The notes under the pieces are model-generated. The model had not been told where the DNA came from and did no database searches. It saw only the letters and a program-made list of their open reading frames with translations. A stretch of 64,000 nucleotides of DNA from Arthrobacter sp. ISL-72 (GTDB lineage: Bacteria > Actinomycetota > Actinomycetes > Actinomycetales > Micrococcaceae), in the NCBI RefSeq assembly GCF_018613755.1, contig NZ_JAGGPP010000021.1, positions 16,794-80,793 of the forward strand, read 5' to 3'. The position numbers and the translations under genes were made by a program. Within the stretch, counting starts at the first letter, position 1; the number at the start of each line of letters is the position of its first letter. Below, one piece after another: positions 32,963 through 42,244 of the stretch.

Positions 32963-33739
32963 ATGGCTGTAGCAGTGCGCGTTATTCCGTGCCTGGACGT
33001 TGACGCCGGCCGCGTGGTCAAGGGCATCAACTTCGAAGGCCTACGGGACGCCGGCGACCCCGTTGAGCTGGCGCACCGCTACGACAACGGCGGGGCCGAC
33101 GAACTGACCTTCCTGGACGTGACAGCGTCCTCAGGCAACCGTGAGACCACCTTCGATGTGGTGCGCCGTGCCGCAGAGGAAGTCTTCATTCCGCTCACCG
33201 TAGGCGGCGGCGTCCGGGGCGTGGCCGAGGTGGACAAGCTCCTGCGGTACGGGGCGGACAAAGCCTCGATCAACACCGCGGCCGTGGCCCGGCCGGACGT
33301 CATCGACGAAATCACCCGCCACTTCGGCTCCCAGGTCCTGGTGCTTTCGGTGGACGCCCGGCGCACCCGTCCCGGATCCGAACCCACACCCTCGGGCTTT
33401 GAGGTGACCACGCACGGCGGCCGGCAGGGGACCGGGATTGACGCCATCGCATGGGCACGTGAGGCAGCGGAGCGCGGCGTCGGCGAAATCCTGCTCAACT
33501 CCATCGACGCGGACGGCACCAAGGACGGCTTCGACCTCGAACTGATCCGCCTGGTCCGTGCCGCCGTCAAGGTGCCGATCATCGCCTCCGGCGGAGCGGG
33601 TAAGCCCGAACACTTTCCGCCCGCCGTCGCGGCCGGGGCGGACGCCGTCCTGGCGGCGTCGGTCTTCCACTTCGGGCCGATTGACATGATTTCGCAGGTC
33701 AAGACCGCCATCCGTGACGCAGGCTTCGAAGTCCGCTGA
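32963..33739 (+). CDS. hisF: Imidazole glycerol phosphate synthase, cyclase subunit
   Basis: A 258-residue TIM barrel that, with HisH, forms imidazole glycerol phosphate and AICAR. Catalytic Asp12 lies in VIPCLDVDAGRVVKG and the second Asp in SVDARRTRPG; phosphate loops are VGGGVRG and ASGGAGKPEHF. HisH and HisA are not in the window. AGGAGA precedes the ATG. Confidence 0.96.
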   Translation: MAVAVRVIPCLDVDAGRVVKGINFEGLRDAGDPVELAHRYDNGGADELTFLDVTASSGNRETTFDVVRRAAEEVFIPLTVGGGVRGVAEVDKLLRYGADKASINTAAVARPDVIDEITRHFGSQVLVLSVDARRTRPGSEPTPSGFEVTTHGGRQGTGIDAIAWAREAAERGVGEILLNSIDADGTKDGFDLELIRLVRAAVKVPIIASGGAGKPEHFPPAVAAGADAVLAASVFHFGPIDMISQVKTAIRDAGFEVR

Positions 33740-33752
33740 GGCAGCCGGCCAT

Positions 33753-33790
33753 GGCAAACCCCCGCTGGAATTCCAACGGGGGTTTTTGCC
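33753..33790. terminator. Bidirectional terminator between hisF and TIGR03085 gene
   Basis: AAACCCCCG-(C/T)TGG arms around AATT fold into a strong stem flanked by TTTTT on the plus side and AAACC on the other. It sits between convergent stops at 33739 and 33792. Confidence 0.8.
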
Positions 33791-33791
33791 G

Positions 33792-34436
33792 CTAGAGCCC
33801 GACTTCGGCTGACTGGAGGAGCGCGACGGCGTCGGGCTGGCCTTCGAAGGTCACCAGCGCATGGCGGGTCCGCCCGTGCGCGTGCATCAGCAGCTCGCCC
33901 GGTTCGCCGACGATGGCCACCGATACCGGCGCGCGCTTGGCGACATGGCGGGGGCCGGAGGGACGCACCAGCACGATGCCCAGGTCTACTCCGCGGTAAA
34001 GGATCGCTGCCCGCTTGACGAGTTCGTCCCAGAGGGCGTCCGAGTATTCCTCGTCCAGTGCCCGCGGTGCCCAGCGCTCCACGGCACGGCGGACGTCTTC
34101 GGTGTGCACGAAGTATTCGATGAGGTTGGAGCTCTCGGCGAGGGCCCTGATTCGCAGCGGCGACAGCGCCGGGGGACCTTCACGGAACGTGTTGACCAGC
34201 CGGTTGTAGTCATCGGCGCTCTCCAGCTTCGTGGCCAGCTTGGCAGTCGCCACATCGGAAGCTTTTGCCAGGCGCTTGATGATCAAACCTAGCCCGACGC
34301 CGGCCTTGCGTTCGCGCAGGTAAAGATGCGCGGCGAGGTCGCGCGTGCGCCAGCCCCTGCAGAGCGTGGGAGAGTCCGGACCGGCCGCCAGCAGGGTTTC
34401 GGCCAGTACTTCTCGGGACGGATCGACGAAATGCAT
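33792..34436 (-). CDS. TIGR03085 family protein (mycothiol-dependent DinB-like fold)
   Basis: A 214-residue protein of the TIGR03085/mycothiol-maleylpyruvate-isomerase-like group. The N-terminal helical block TLLAAGPDSPTLCRGWRTRDLAAHLYLRE carries the characteristic W-x-x-R-D-x-x-x-H pattern with the putative metal His, and a second His is in EYFVHTEDVRRA. The C-terminal ~70 residues form a small sterol-carrier-like domain. ATG at 34436 is used; it is almost divergent from hisI and may be leaderless as no ribosome site is seen. Substrate unknown. Confidence 0.85.
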   Translation of the reverse strand: MHFVDPSREVLAETLLAAGPDSPTLCRGWRTRDLAAHLYLRERKAGVGLGLIIKRLAKASDVATAKLATKLESADDYNRLVNTFREGPPALSPLRIRALAESSNLIEYFVHTEDVRRAVERWAPRALDEEYSDALWDELVKRAAILYRGVDLGIVLVRPSGPRHVAKRAPVSVAIVGEPGELLMHAHGRTRHALVTFEGQPDAVALLQSAEVGL

Positions 34437-34537
34437 CACTTGTGAAACTAGCACGAGAGGCCGCGAGTTGCGCAGTGGAAGCACCGCCGGATTTCGCGCT
34501 GATCGTCACACTGCGGCGAGGCACTAGACTTGGTCTG

Positions 34538-35029
34538 ATGTCTGAGCAGCCCGCCCCCGCCCCAGTACCCGACGCCGTGCCATCGGCAGTGCGCGCTTCG
34601 GCGCCGAGCGCTGCGTCCGATGCCGCTTCCGCACCCGCAGCGGCAGGAGAAGCCGGCGTTCTGCCGGCCGAAGTGGCTGACGCCCTCAAGCGCGACGGCG
34701 CCGGCCTGGTAGCCGCGATCGTCCAGCAGTTCGACACCAACGAGGTGCTGATGCTCGGCTGGATGGACGACGAAGCGCTGCGGCGCACCATGACCACCGG
34801 GAGGGTGACGTTCTACTCCCGCTCCCGCCGGGAATACTGGCGCAAGGGCGACACCTCCGGCCACGTGCAATGGGTCAAATCCGTTGCGCTGGACTGCGAC
34901 GGTGACGCCCTTCTCGTCCAGGTTGACCAGGTCGGCGCGGCCTGCCACACGGGTACCAGGACCTGCTTCGACGGGCGCGGGCTATCCGTGGTTTCCGGTG
35001 AAGCCAGCGTCAGCGGAAGCGCCAGCTAG
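34538..35029 (+). CDS. hisI: Phosphoribosyl-AMP cyclohydrolase
   Basis: A 163-residue zinc enzyme opening the purine ring in the third histidine step. LMLGWMDDEALRRTM, YSRSRREYWRKGDTSGH and DCDGDALLVQVDQ are the metal-binding and substrate blocks; the zinc cysteines are in ACHTGTRTCF. The first ~45 residues are a disordered Ala/Pro-rich extension not seen in most HisI proteins. ATG at 34538 is chosen over an earlier in-frame ATG because the latter lies in the TIGR03085 promoter region. Confidence 0.93.
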   Translation: MSEQPAPAPVPDAVPSAVRASAPSAASDAASAPAAAGEAGVLPAEVADALKRDGAGLVAAIVQQFDTNEVLMLGWMDDEALRRTMTTGRVTFYSRSRREYWRKGDTSGHVQWVKSVALDCDGDALLVQVDQVGAACHTGTRTCFDGRGLSVVSGEASVSGSAS

Positions 35030-35112
35030 CACTTGCCCGGCCCGTGCGGCGCAGCCGGACACCCACCCACACGATTCAGGCACGACTCAAGAACAGGCGG
35101 ATCACCATAGCC

Positions 35113-36699
35113 ATGCAGGACCTTGGAATCATCAGCCCGGGCCTCGAAGAATTCCGGGAGCTAGCCAGCCACAGCCGTGTCATCCCCGTCCGGCTCAAGG
35201 TACTGGCAGACGCGGAGACGCCCATCGGGCTGTACCGGAAGCTGGCAAACGGCCAGCCCGGCACCTTCCTGATGGAATCGGCCGCCGTGGGCGGTTCCTG
35301 GTCCCGCTACTCCTTCATCGGAGCCCGGTCCCGCGCCACGCTGACCACCAAGGACGGGCAGGCTCACTGGCTGGGCCAGCCTCCCGCCGGCGTGCCGGTC
35401 GACGGTAACCCGGTCGATGCCATCAGGGACACCGTGGAGGCCCTGCGCACGGACCGCTTCGACGGCCTGCCGCCCTTTACGTCAGGCCTGGTCGGGTTCC
35501 TCGGCTGGGAAACCGTGCGGCACTGGGAGAAACTCACCAGCCCGCCCGAGGATGACCTGGAACTGCCGGAGCTAGCACTTAACCTGGTCACCGACATGGC
35601 CGTGCACGACAACGTGGACGGCACCGTCCTGTTGATCGCGAACGCCATCAACTTCGACAACAGCTCGGAGCGCGTGGATGAAGCATGGCACGACGCCGTC
35701 GCACGCGTGAAGGCGCTCCTCGCCAAGGTCAGCACACCGGTTGAACAGCCAATTTCGGTGCTGGAACCCGCTGCGCTGGACTTTGCCTCCAGTGTCCAGG
35801 AGCGCTGGAACGAGCCCGAGTACCTTGCTGCGCTGGACCGCGGCAAGGAAGCGATCGTGGACGGCGAAGTTTTCCAGGTGGTCATTTCCCGCCGCTTCGA
35901 AATGGAGTGCGGCGCCGACCCGCTGGATGTGTACCGCGTGCTGCGGAACACCAACCCCAGCCCGTACATGTACATCTTCAGCCTCGAAGACGCCGCCGGC
36001 CGGCAGTACTCGATCGTTGGTTCCTCCCCGGAAGCCCTGGTGACAGTCACGGGCGAGGAAGTCATCACGCACCCCATCGCCGGCTCGCGTCCCCGCGGCA
36101 AGACGGTGGACGCGGACAAGGCATTCGCCGAAGAGCTCCTGGCCGACCAGAAGGAACGCGCCGAACACCTCATGCTGGTGGATCTGTCCCGCAACGATCT
36201 TTCCAAGGTGTGCGTTGCCGGCACGGTGGACGTCACGCAGTTCATGGAGGTGGAGCGCTTCAGCCACATCATGCACCTGGTCTCCACAGTGGTGGGCAAG
36301 CTTGCCCCCGCCGCCAAGGCCTACGACGTCCTCAAGGCCACGTTCCCGGCAGGGACGCTGTCGGGAGCTCCCAAGCCCCGCGCGCTGCGACTCCTGGACG
36401 AGCTGGAACCCCACCGCCGCGGCATCTACGGCGGCGTGGTGGGCTACCTGGACTTTGCCGGCGACATGGACATGGCCATCGCCATCCGCTCAGCACTGCT
36501 GCGCGAAGGCAGGGCGTACGTCCAGGCCGGCGGCGGAATCGTGGCTGACTCCGTCAACCCGACGGAGGCACTGGAAACCGTGAACAAGGCCGCTGCACCG
36601 TTGCGCGCCGTGCACACGGCCGGTTCGCTGCACAACATCACTGCGGACTCGGTGCCGGACCCGGGCCCGGCCGGCGGCCCCGCACCCGCAGGCAGCTGA
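35113..36699 (+). CDS. trpE: Anthranilate synthase component I
   Basis: A 528-residue chorismate-using enzyme that makes anthranilate with TrpG, the first step of tryptophan synthesis. The N-terminal region has LMESAAVGGSWSRYSFIG (Trp feedback site region, LLES-like) and the C-terminal catalytic domain contains HPIAGSRPRGKT, DLSRNDLSKV, FPAGTLSGAPKPRA and AYVQAGGGIVADS. ATG at 35113 chosen from family alignment by eye; the longer frame is a leader with no Trp codons, so no attenuator peptide is evident. TGA overlaps the next start (TGATG). TrpG and TrpD are not in the window. Confidence 0.95.
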   Translation: MQDLGIISPGLEEFRELASHSRVIPVRLKVLADAETPIGLYRKLANGQPGTFLMESAAVGGSWSRYSFIGARSRATLTTKDGQAHWLGQPPAGVPVDGNPVDAIRDTVEALRTDRFDGLPPFTSGLVGFLGWETVRHWEKLTSPPEDDLELPELALNLVTDMAVHDNVDGTVLLIANAINFDNSSERVDEAWHDAVARVKALLAKVSTPVEQPISVLEPAALDFASSVQERWNEPEYLAALDRGKEAIVDGEVFQVVISRRFEMECGADPLDVYRVLRNTNPSPYMYIFSLEDAAGRQYSIVGSSPEALVTVTGEEVITHPIAGSRPRGKTVDADKAFAEELLADQKERAEHLMLVDLSRNDLSKVCVAGTVDVTQFMEVERFSHIMHLVSTVVGKLAPAAKAYDVLKATFPAGTLSGAPKPRALRLLDELEPHRRGIYGGVVGYLDFAGDMDMAIAIRSALLREGRAYVQAGGGIVADSVNPTEALETVNKAAAPLRAVHTAGSLHNITADSVPDPGPAGGPAPAGS

Positions 36700-37337
36700 T
36701 GGGTGTTGTGGAAGGCAAAGCAAGCCGGCCGGGAAGCAAGCGAACCGGCGTCCCGGCGTGGGCCCGGAAGTCCTCGCTGGTCCTGATCATCGCGGCGACG
36801 GCCCTCGCGGCTTTCGGCACCACCACCCAGACCTGGCTGACCGTGCACCTGGACCCGAACCAGCTGGGCCAGGCGGTCAACAGCCAGGATGGCCTCCAGG
36901 TGCAGGGGAGCAAGGCAGCAACGACCGTCACCGCGCTGGCACTTGTGGCGCTGGCCGGGGGCCTCGCCGCCGCGATCGCGGGCCGGATTGCGCGCTGGGT
37001 CATTGCCGTGATCATTGTCCTGGCTTCCGCGGGCATCGTGACCGCCGCCGTCACGGTCATGGCAGACCCGCTCGCTGCAGCCCAAGGGTCCATCGCCGCC
37101 GCCACCGGAATCACCGGGAGCAGCGTCCAGGTGAGCGTTTCAGTGTTCCCGGCCCTCGCCGTCGTCGCCGGTATCCTGCTGGGCCTGAGTGCCCTGCTGA
37201 TCATCCCGGCGGGCCGCCACTGGAAGACCCGGACCAAATATGACGCCGCGGCCGCCGGAACGGCCGGCGCGGCGGACGGCCCCGCGGATGAGATCGACAG
37301 CTGGGACAGGCTGTCCCGGGGTGACGATCCCACGTAG
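36699..37337 (+). CDS. Trp operon-associated membrane protein (TIGR02234 family)
   Basis: A 212-residue protein with four predicted membrane helices (about 26-44, 76-95, 100-122 and 148-172). The block TTTQTWLTVHLDP between helices 1 and 2 is shared by the Trp-biosynthesis-associated membrane proteins of actinobacteria. The acidic C-terminus (ADEIDSWDRLSRGDD) is cytoplasmic. Its start overlaps the trpE stop, so it is translationally coupled. Function unknown; a role in tryptophan transport or sensing is only a guess. Confidence 0.85.
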   Translation: MGVVEGKASRPGSKRTGVPAWARKSSLVLIIAATALAAFGTTTQTWLTVHLDPNQLGQAVNSQDGLQVQGSKAATTVTALALVALAGGLAAAIAGRIARWVIAVIIVLASAGIVTAAVTVMADPLAAAQGSIAAATGITGSSVQVSVSVFPALAVVAGILLGLSALLIIPAGRHWKTRTKYDAAAAGTAGAADGPADEIDSWDRLSRGDDPT

Positions 37338-37412
37338 GCCGGGCTGGCCGATGTCCAAGGCACGGCCAAAAAATGGCAGAATGTAAGCAGTATCCATCCT
37401 GAGGAGATTTCC

Positions 37413-37700
37413 ATGAGCAAAGCCACTGTTTCCGCATCCAAATCCGCTGCTGCCGAAAAACTCAACATCGGCGTGGACCACAGCGTGGACCTCGGCCACG
37501 GCAACAGCCCGGCAGCCTGGACCTGTGTGATTGTTATGCTGATCGGCGCGCTCGTTGCATCCATCGCATTCGTCATCGCCAGCACCCCCATTTTCATTGC
37601 CGGTGCCGCTGTAATGGTCATCGGCCTGCTCCTCGGGTGGATCATGCGCAAGGCCGGCTACGGCGTGGACGGCAGCAAGCTCAAGAACTCCGGCCACTAG
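37413..37700 (+). CDS. HGxxPAAW family small membrane protein
   Basis: A 95-residue protein with the signature HGNSPAAWT (29-37) just before two membrane helices (about 38-56 and 61-79). The family (DUF6704-like) recurs in actinobacterial trp operons. GAGGAGA precedes the ATG by 6 bases. It ends two bases before the trpC start. Role unknown. Confidence 0.85.
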   Translation: MSKATVSASKSAAAEKLNIGVDHSVDLGHGNSPAAWTCVIVMLIGALVASIAFVIASTPIFIAGAAVMVIGLLLGWIMRKAGYGVDGSKLKNSGH

Positions 37701-37702
37701 CA

Positions 37703-38521
37703 GTGACTGTTCTCGATGACATCAATGCCGGTGTCAGGGAGGATATGGAGGCCCGCCGTCGTCTGGTTTCCCTCGACGAACTGAAGGAACAGGCTGCAGC
37801 TGCCACCCCGGCCCGTGACGCCTGGGCAGCCCTCGGCGGCGCTTCCGCGACGCGGAACGAGCTGAAGGTCATCGCCGAAATCAAGCGGCGCAGCCCCTCC
37901 AAGGGCGACCTGGCGAGCATCGCTGACCCAGCCGAGCTGGCCGTGCAGTATGCCGACGGCGGTGCTTCCGTCATCAGCGTCCTCACCGAACAGCGCCGGT
38001 TCAACGGGTCCCTGGCAGACTTCGACGCCGTCCGCAAAGCCGTGGACGTGCCGTTGCTGCGCAAGGACTTCACCGTTGACGAGTACATGATCTGGGAAGC
38101 CCGTGCCCACGGCGCGGACCTGATCCTGCTGATCGTGGCGTCGCTGAGCGACGCGGAGCTGCGCGACTTCACCCAGCTCACCCGTGAGCTGGGCATGAAC
38201 GCGCTGGTGGAGACCCACACGGCCGAAGAGATCGAACGCGCCGTCGCCGCGGATGCCCGCATCATCGGGGTGAACGTCCGGAACCTCAAGACGCTCGACG
38301 TTGACCGTTCCGTCTTCGCCTCCCTCGCCGGCGGCATCCCTCCCGAAGCGGTCATCGTGGGCGAGTCCGGAGTCCGCGGCGTGGACGACGTCCGTCATTA
38401 CGCCGCGAGCGGCGCCAACGCCATTCTGGTGGGCGAAGCACTCGTGAGTGACGACACCCCGCGCCAGCGGATTGCCGAATTTACCGCTGCCGGGGCGGAA
38501 GCCATCGCAGCACGGGTCTGA
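37703..38521 (+). CDS. trpC: Indole-3-glycerol phosphate synthase
   Basis: A 272-residue TIM barrel forming indole-3-glycerol phosphate. Motifs: IAEIKRRSPSKGDL, VISVLTEQRRFNGSL, LLRKDFTVDEYM with catalytic Lys, GVNVRNLKTLDVD and GESGVRGVDD for phosphate binding. GTG at 37703 is chosen as it directly follows the upstream stop; the earlier in-frame ATG lies within the HGxxPAAW gene. Confidence 0.95.
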   Translation: MTVLDDINAGVREDMEARRRLVSLDELKEQAAAATPARDAWAALGGASATRNELKVIAEIKRRSPSKGDLASIADPAELAVQYADGGASVISVLTEQRRFNGSLADFDAVRKAVDVPLLRKDFTVDEYMIWEARAHGADLILLIVASLSDAELRDFTQLTRELGMNALVETHTAEEIERAVAADARIIGVNVRNLKTLDVDRSVFASLAGGIPPEAVIVGESGVRGVDDVRHYAASGANAILVGEALVSDDTPRQRIAEFTAAGAEAIAARV

Positions 38522-38592
38522 CAACCGGGACGCCCGGCGGCAGAGCGCTGCAGCCGGCCGTCGCCCGAAATTTCTTAGAACAGTGGAACAGG

Positions 38593-39951
38593 ATGGTGAG
38601 ACCGATGGTCGACGCGCCAACAACCGGCTCTGATGAGGGCGCCGCGGACGCATTTCTTCAAGGAGACCGGTCCCTGCGCCACGCGCCGGGCCCGTATTTC
38701 GGCTCCTACGGCGGGCGCTGGATGCCCGAATCCCTCATCGCGGCGCTGGATGAGCTGGAGGACACCTTCGAAAAGGCCAAGGCCGATCCGGAGTTCGTCG
38801 CCCAGATTGCGGACCTGAACAAGAATTACTCCGGCCGCCCGTCCCTGCTCACCGAGGCCAAGCGCTTCGCCCAGCATGCCGGGGGAGTCCGCGTCTTCCT
38901 TAAGCGCGAGGACCTGAACCACACCGGCTCGCACAAGATCAACAATGTGCTGGGGCAGGCACTGCTCGCCAAGCGCATGGGCAAGACCCGCGTGATCGCC
39001 GAAACCGGCGCCGGACAGCACGGCGTTGCCAGTGCCACCGCTGCCGCCCTGCTGGGACTGGAGTGCGTGGTGTACATGGGTGCGGAGGACACCCGCCGCC
39101 AGGCGCTCAACGTGGCCCGGATGGAACTCCTGGGCGCCACGGTCATCCCCGTGACCAGCGGATCGCAGACCCTCAAGGACGCCATCAACGAGGCCCTCCG
39201 CGACTGGGTGGCGAACGTCGGCCACACCCACTACCTCCTCGGCACGGCCGCCGGAGCCCACCCGTTCCCGGCCATGGTCCGCTATTTCCACGAGGTCATC
39301 GGCGAGGAAGCCCGCGCCCAGATCCTGGACCAGGCAGGCCGGCTGCCGGACGCCGTCTGCGCCTGCATCGGCGGCGGCTCCAACGCCATCGGCATCTTCC
39401 ACGGCTTCCTGGACGATCCGTCGGTGAAGATCTACGGCTTCGAGGCCGGCGGCGACGGAGTGGACACCGGACGCCACGCCGCCACCATCACGCTGGGCAA
39501 ACCCGGCGTGCTGCACGGCGCACGGTCCTACCTGATGCAGGACGACGACGGCCAGACCATCGAGTCGCACTCCATCTCCGCAGGACTGGACTACCCGGGC
39601 GTCGGCCCGGAGCACTCCTACCTTGCGGACATCGGACGGGTCACGTACGAGCCCATCACGGACAGCGAAGCCATGGACGCCTTCCGGCTCCTGTGCCGGA
39701 CCGAGGGCATCATTCCCGCCATCGAGTCCTCCCATGCCCTGGCCGGAGCCATCAAGGTGGGCCAGCGGCTGGCGGCGGAAGCTGACGCGGCCGGCGCGGG
39801 CGAGGCTGCCGGGAAGGCATCCGACAAGATCGTCATCGTGAACCTGTCCGGCCGCGGCGACAAGGACGTGGCCACGGCCGCTGAATGGTTCGACCTGCTG
39901 GACAAGAATTCCGCAGAGGCCGAGATTGGCAAAGAGGGGGAGCAGCTGTGA
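38593..39951 (+). CDS. trpB: Tryptophan synthase beta chain
   Basis: A 452-residue PLP enzyme joining indole and serine. The PLP lysine is in NHTGSHKINN, with GAGQHGVA, ACIGGGSNAIG (phosphate loop) and the C-terminal VNLSGRGDKD block. Two starts are possible: ATG 38593 (GGAACAGG upstream) and ATG 38605 (GGTGAG upstream); the choice changes only four residues. Its stop overlaps trpA (GTGA). Confidence 0.96.
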   Translation: MVRPMVDAPTTGSDEGAADAFLQGDRSLRHAPGPYFGSYGGRWMPESLIAALDELEDTFEKAKADPEFVAQIADLNKNYSGRPSLLTEAKRFAQHAGGVRVFLKREDLNHTGSHKINNVLGQALLAKRMGKTRVIAETGAGQHGVASATAAALLGLECVVYMGAEDTRRQALNVARMELLGATVIPVTSGSQTLKDAINEALRDWVANVGHTHYLLGTAAGAHPFPAMVRYFHEVIGEEARAQILDQAGRLPDAVCACIGGGSNAIGIFHGFLDDPSVKIYGFEAGGDGVDTGRHAATITLGKPGVLHGARSYLMQDDDGQTIESHSISAGLDYPGVGPEHSYLADIGRVTYEPITDSEAMDAFRLLCRTEGIIPAIESSHALAGAIKVGQRLAAEADAAGAGEAAGKASDKIVIVNLSGRGDKDVATAAEWFDLLDKNSAEAEIGKEGEQL

Positions 39952-40766
39952 CCGGCGTTCAGGACATCACCAGCACCAGCAAATCGGCGGCCGCCATTGA
40001 CAAGGCACGCGCTGAAGGGCGGGCGGCCCTCATCGGCTACCTGCCCGCAGGCTATCCCGACGTGGAGCAGACCATCGCGGCCGGCATCGCGCTGGCAGAG
40101 AACGGCGCCGACCTGATCGAGATCGGCATTCCGTACTCCGACCCCGTCATGGACGGCCAAGTCATACAGGCCGCCACCACCGAGGCACTCGCCAAGGGCT
40201 TCCACGTCCGCCAGGTGTTCGACGTGGTCCGCGCCATCACCAGCAAGACCGATGCCGCCGTCCTGGTGATGACCTACTGGAACCCCGTGATCCGGATGGG
40301 CGTCGATGAGTTCTCCCGCCGGCTGGCCGAAGCCGGGGGAGCAGGGCTCATCACGCCCGACCTGATTCCCGACGAAGCCGCCGAATGGATGGCCGCCTCC
40401 GATAAGTACGGGCTGGACCGCGTGTTCCTCGTTGCGCCGTCCTCCTCGCCGGAGCGGATGAAGCGCACAGTGGACGCCAGCCGCGGCTTCGTCTATGCGG
40501 TGTCCATTATGGGCGTCACCGGTGCCCGGGAATCCGTGAGCAGTGCCGCCGAGGGCGTTGTGGCTGCAGCGCACGCGGCCGGAGCGGAACGGGTGTGCGT
40601 CGGGCTCGGGGTTTCCAACGCCGGCCAGGTTCGCGAGATTGCGGCCTACGCGGACGGCGTGATCGTGGGCACCGCCCTGGTCGCCGCCATCCGCGACGGC
40701 GGCGTGGATGCTGTCGCCGCCCTGACCAAAGACCTCAGCACCGGCCTCACCAGGGAAGAAGCCTAA
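39948..40766 (+). CDS. trpA: Tryptophan synthase alpha chain
   Basis: A 272-residue TIM barrel that releases indole from indole-3-glycerol phosphate for TrpB. Catalytic Glu is in LIEIGIPYSDPVMDG and catalytic Asp in the loop around GLITPDLIPDEA. Phosphate binding is in GVTGARESV and GLGVSNAGQV. GTG at 39948 overlaps the trpB stop and has GGGGGAG 6 bases upstream, which decides the start. Confidence 0.96.
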   Translation: MTGVQDITSTSKSAAAIDKARAEGRAALIGYLPAGYPDVEQTIAAGIALAENGADLIEIGIPYSDPVMDGQVIQAATTEALAKGFHVRQVFDVVRAITSKTDAAVLVMTYWNPVIRMGVDEFSRRLAEAGGAGLITPDLIPDEAAEWMAASDKYGLDRVFLVAPSSSPERMKRTVDASRGFVYAVSIMGVTGARESVSSAAEGVVAAAHAAGAERVCVGLGVSNAGQVREIAAYADGVIVGTALVAAIRDGGVDAVAALTKDLSTGLTREEA

Positions 40767-40769
40767 ACA

Positions 40770-41981
40770 ATGCATACTGTCCTCCACGCGGCGGCCATGC
40801 TCCCCGCCAGCATTCCGAGCCCGGACTGGTCCGGGTTCGACATCCCGCTGCCGTGGGGGTCGCTGCGCATCCACGCGTACGCGCTGTGCATCCTGGCCGG
40901 AATCGTGGTCGGCCTGTGGCTGACCTCGGTCCGCTGGACCAAGCGCGGCACTCCGGAGGGCAGCCTGTGGGACATCGCCATCTGGGCGATTCCGTTCGGC
41001 ATCATCGGCGGCCGCCTTTACCACGTGTTCTCGTCCCCGGACGCATACTTCGGACCCGGCTTTGACGGCACCGGCGACCTCTCCCTGATCCCGCAGATCC
41101 AGCGCGGCGGACTGGGGATCTGGGGTGCCGTCCTGCTCGGAGCCGTGGGCGCCTGGATCGGCTGCCGACGGGCGGGGGTCAAGCTCACCGCATTCCTGGA
41201 CGCCGCCGCCCCCGGACTGCTGCTGGCCCAGGCCGTGGGCCGCTGGGGAAACTACTTCAACCAGGAACTTTTCGGCGGCCCCACCACGCTTCCCTGGGGC
41301 CTGCAGATCGACGCCGACAACGCGAACTTCCCGGCGGGGATGCCCGCCGACACCCTGTTCCACCCGACCTTCCTGTATGAATCGCTGTGGAACCTCGCGG
41401 GCGTCGTGATCCTGCTGGCACTGGACCGGAAGTTCAACTTCCGCCGCGGACGGCTGTTCTGCCTTTACGCCATGTATTACACGCTGGGCCGGGTCTGGAT
41501 TGAAGCCATGCGGATCGACGATGCGGAACAGATCAGCCTATTCGGCATCACCACCCGCCTCAACGTCTGGACCAGCATCTTCGTCTTCCTGGCGGCACTG
41601 GTGGTGTTCGTTGTGCTGGGCCGCCGCAGGCGGGACGAGCCGGACACCCCGTTCCTCCCCGGCCACGTTCCGGCGGATCGGGACGGGGAAGCCGGCCTGA
41701 CACCGGGGCAGAACCATGCCCGCGAGAACGACTACGGCGACGACTTGGCAGCAGTTCCGGCCAACGGCAAAAGCATCCGGCATTCGGACAAGAGTGTCTC
41801 AGATAGTGGGTCCCGTGGTAATCTCCCAGATAACCAAAACGGTCCGGGCCGCACTTCCGCCCAAACTGAAGCGGTGGCGGATCCGTCTGCCGGCACCCGG
41901 TCCCCCAAGGGCCTGCCGGCCGAAGGAAAACCGACTCACCAGGATTCCGGATCCGCGTCGGACACTGACGGCACCAAGTAG
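40770..41981 (+). CDS. lgt: Prolipoprotein diacylglyceryl transferase with long C-terminal tail
   Basis: A 403-residue inner-membrane enzyme transferring a diacylglyceryl group to lipoprotein cysteines. About seven helices are visible up to residue ~290; the signature GRWGNYFNQELFGGPT and RIHAYALCILAG near the N-terminus are typical. The last ~120 residues are a hydrophilic Ser/Gly/Asp-rich tail beyond the catalytic core. ATG at 40770 follows trpA by 3 bases with GGGAAGAAG upstream, so it may be transcribed with the trp genes. Confidence 0.94.
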   Translation: MHTVLHAAAMLPASIPSPDWSGFDIPLPWGSLRIHAYALCILAGIVVGLWLTSVRWTKRGTPEGSLWDIAIWAIPFGIIGGRLYHVFSSPDAYFGPGFDGTGDLSLIPQIQRGGLGIWGAVLLGAVGAWIGCRRAGVKLTAFLDAAAPGLLLAQAVGRWGNYFNQELFGGPTTLPWGLQIDADNANFPAGMPADTLFHPTFLYESLWNLAGVVILLALDRKFNFRRGRLFCLYAMYYTLGRVWIEAMRIDDAEQISLFGITTRLNVWTSIFVFLAALVVFVVLGRRRRDEPDTPFLPGHVPADRDGEAGLTPGQNHARENDYGDDLAAVPANGKSIRHSDKSVSDSGSRGNLPDNQNGPGRTSAQTEAVADPSAGTRSPKGLPAEGKPTHQDSGSASDTDGTK

Positions 41982-42244
41982 TCAGCGCCGGCAAACCGGG
42001 CAGCAGAGCTACCGCTCGCAGCGCCCGTTCCCACAGCGTCGTGGTACAGGGCCCCCTTCCCGTCAGCATAGAGCTGCCGCCGAATCAAGCCCGGGTCAGA
42101 GGCCTGCGTAACTGTTAGTTCAGCAGGCCGGGCTGACCTACAATTTCCAGTAAGTAACACTTTGTTGTGCCCGTCACACAGGCACCGCGAGTGGGGCCAA
42201 CGTTGTCCCTTCCATACGCACGATCAGGAGGAAGGACGTCTCCC

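Noticed and set aside
35030..35112. A possible trp attenuator or leader peptide before trpE
   Set aside because: The leader has no Trp codons and no clear terminator/antiterminator pair.
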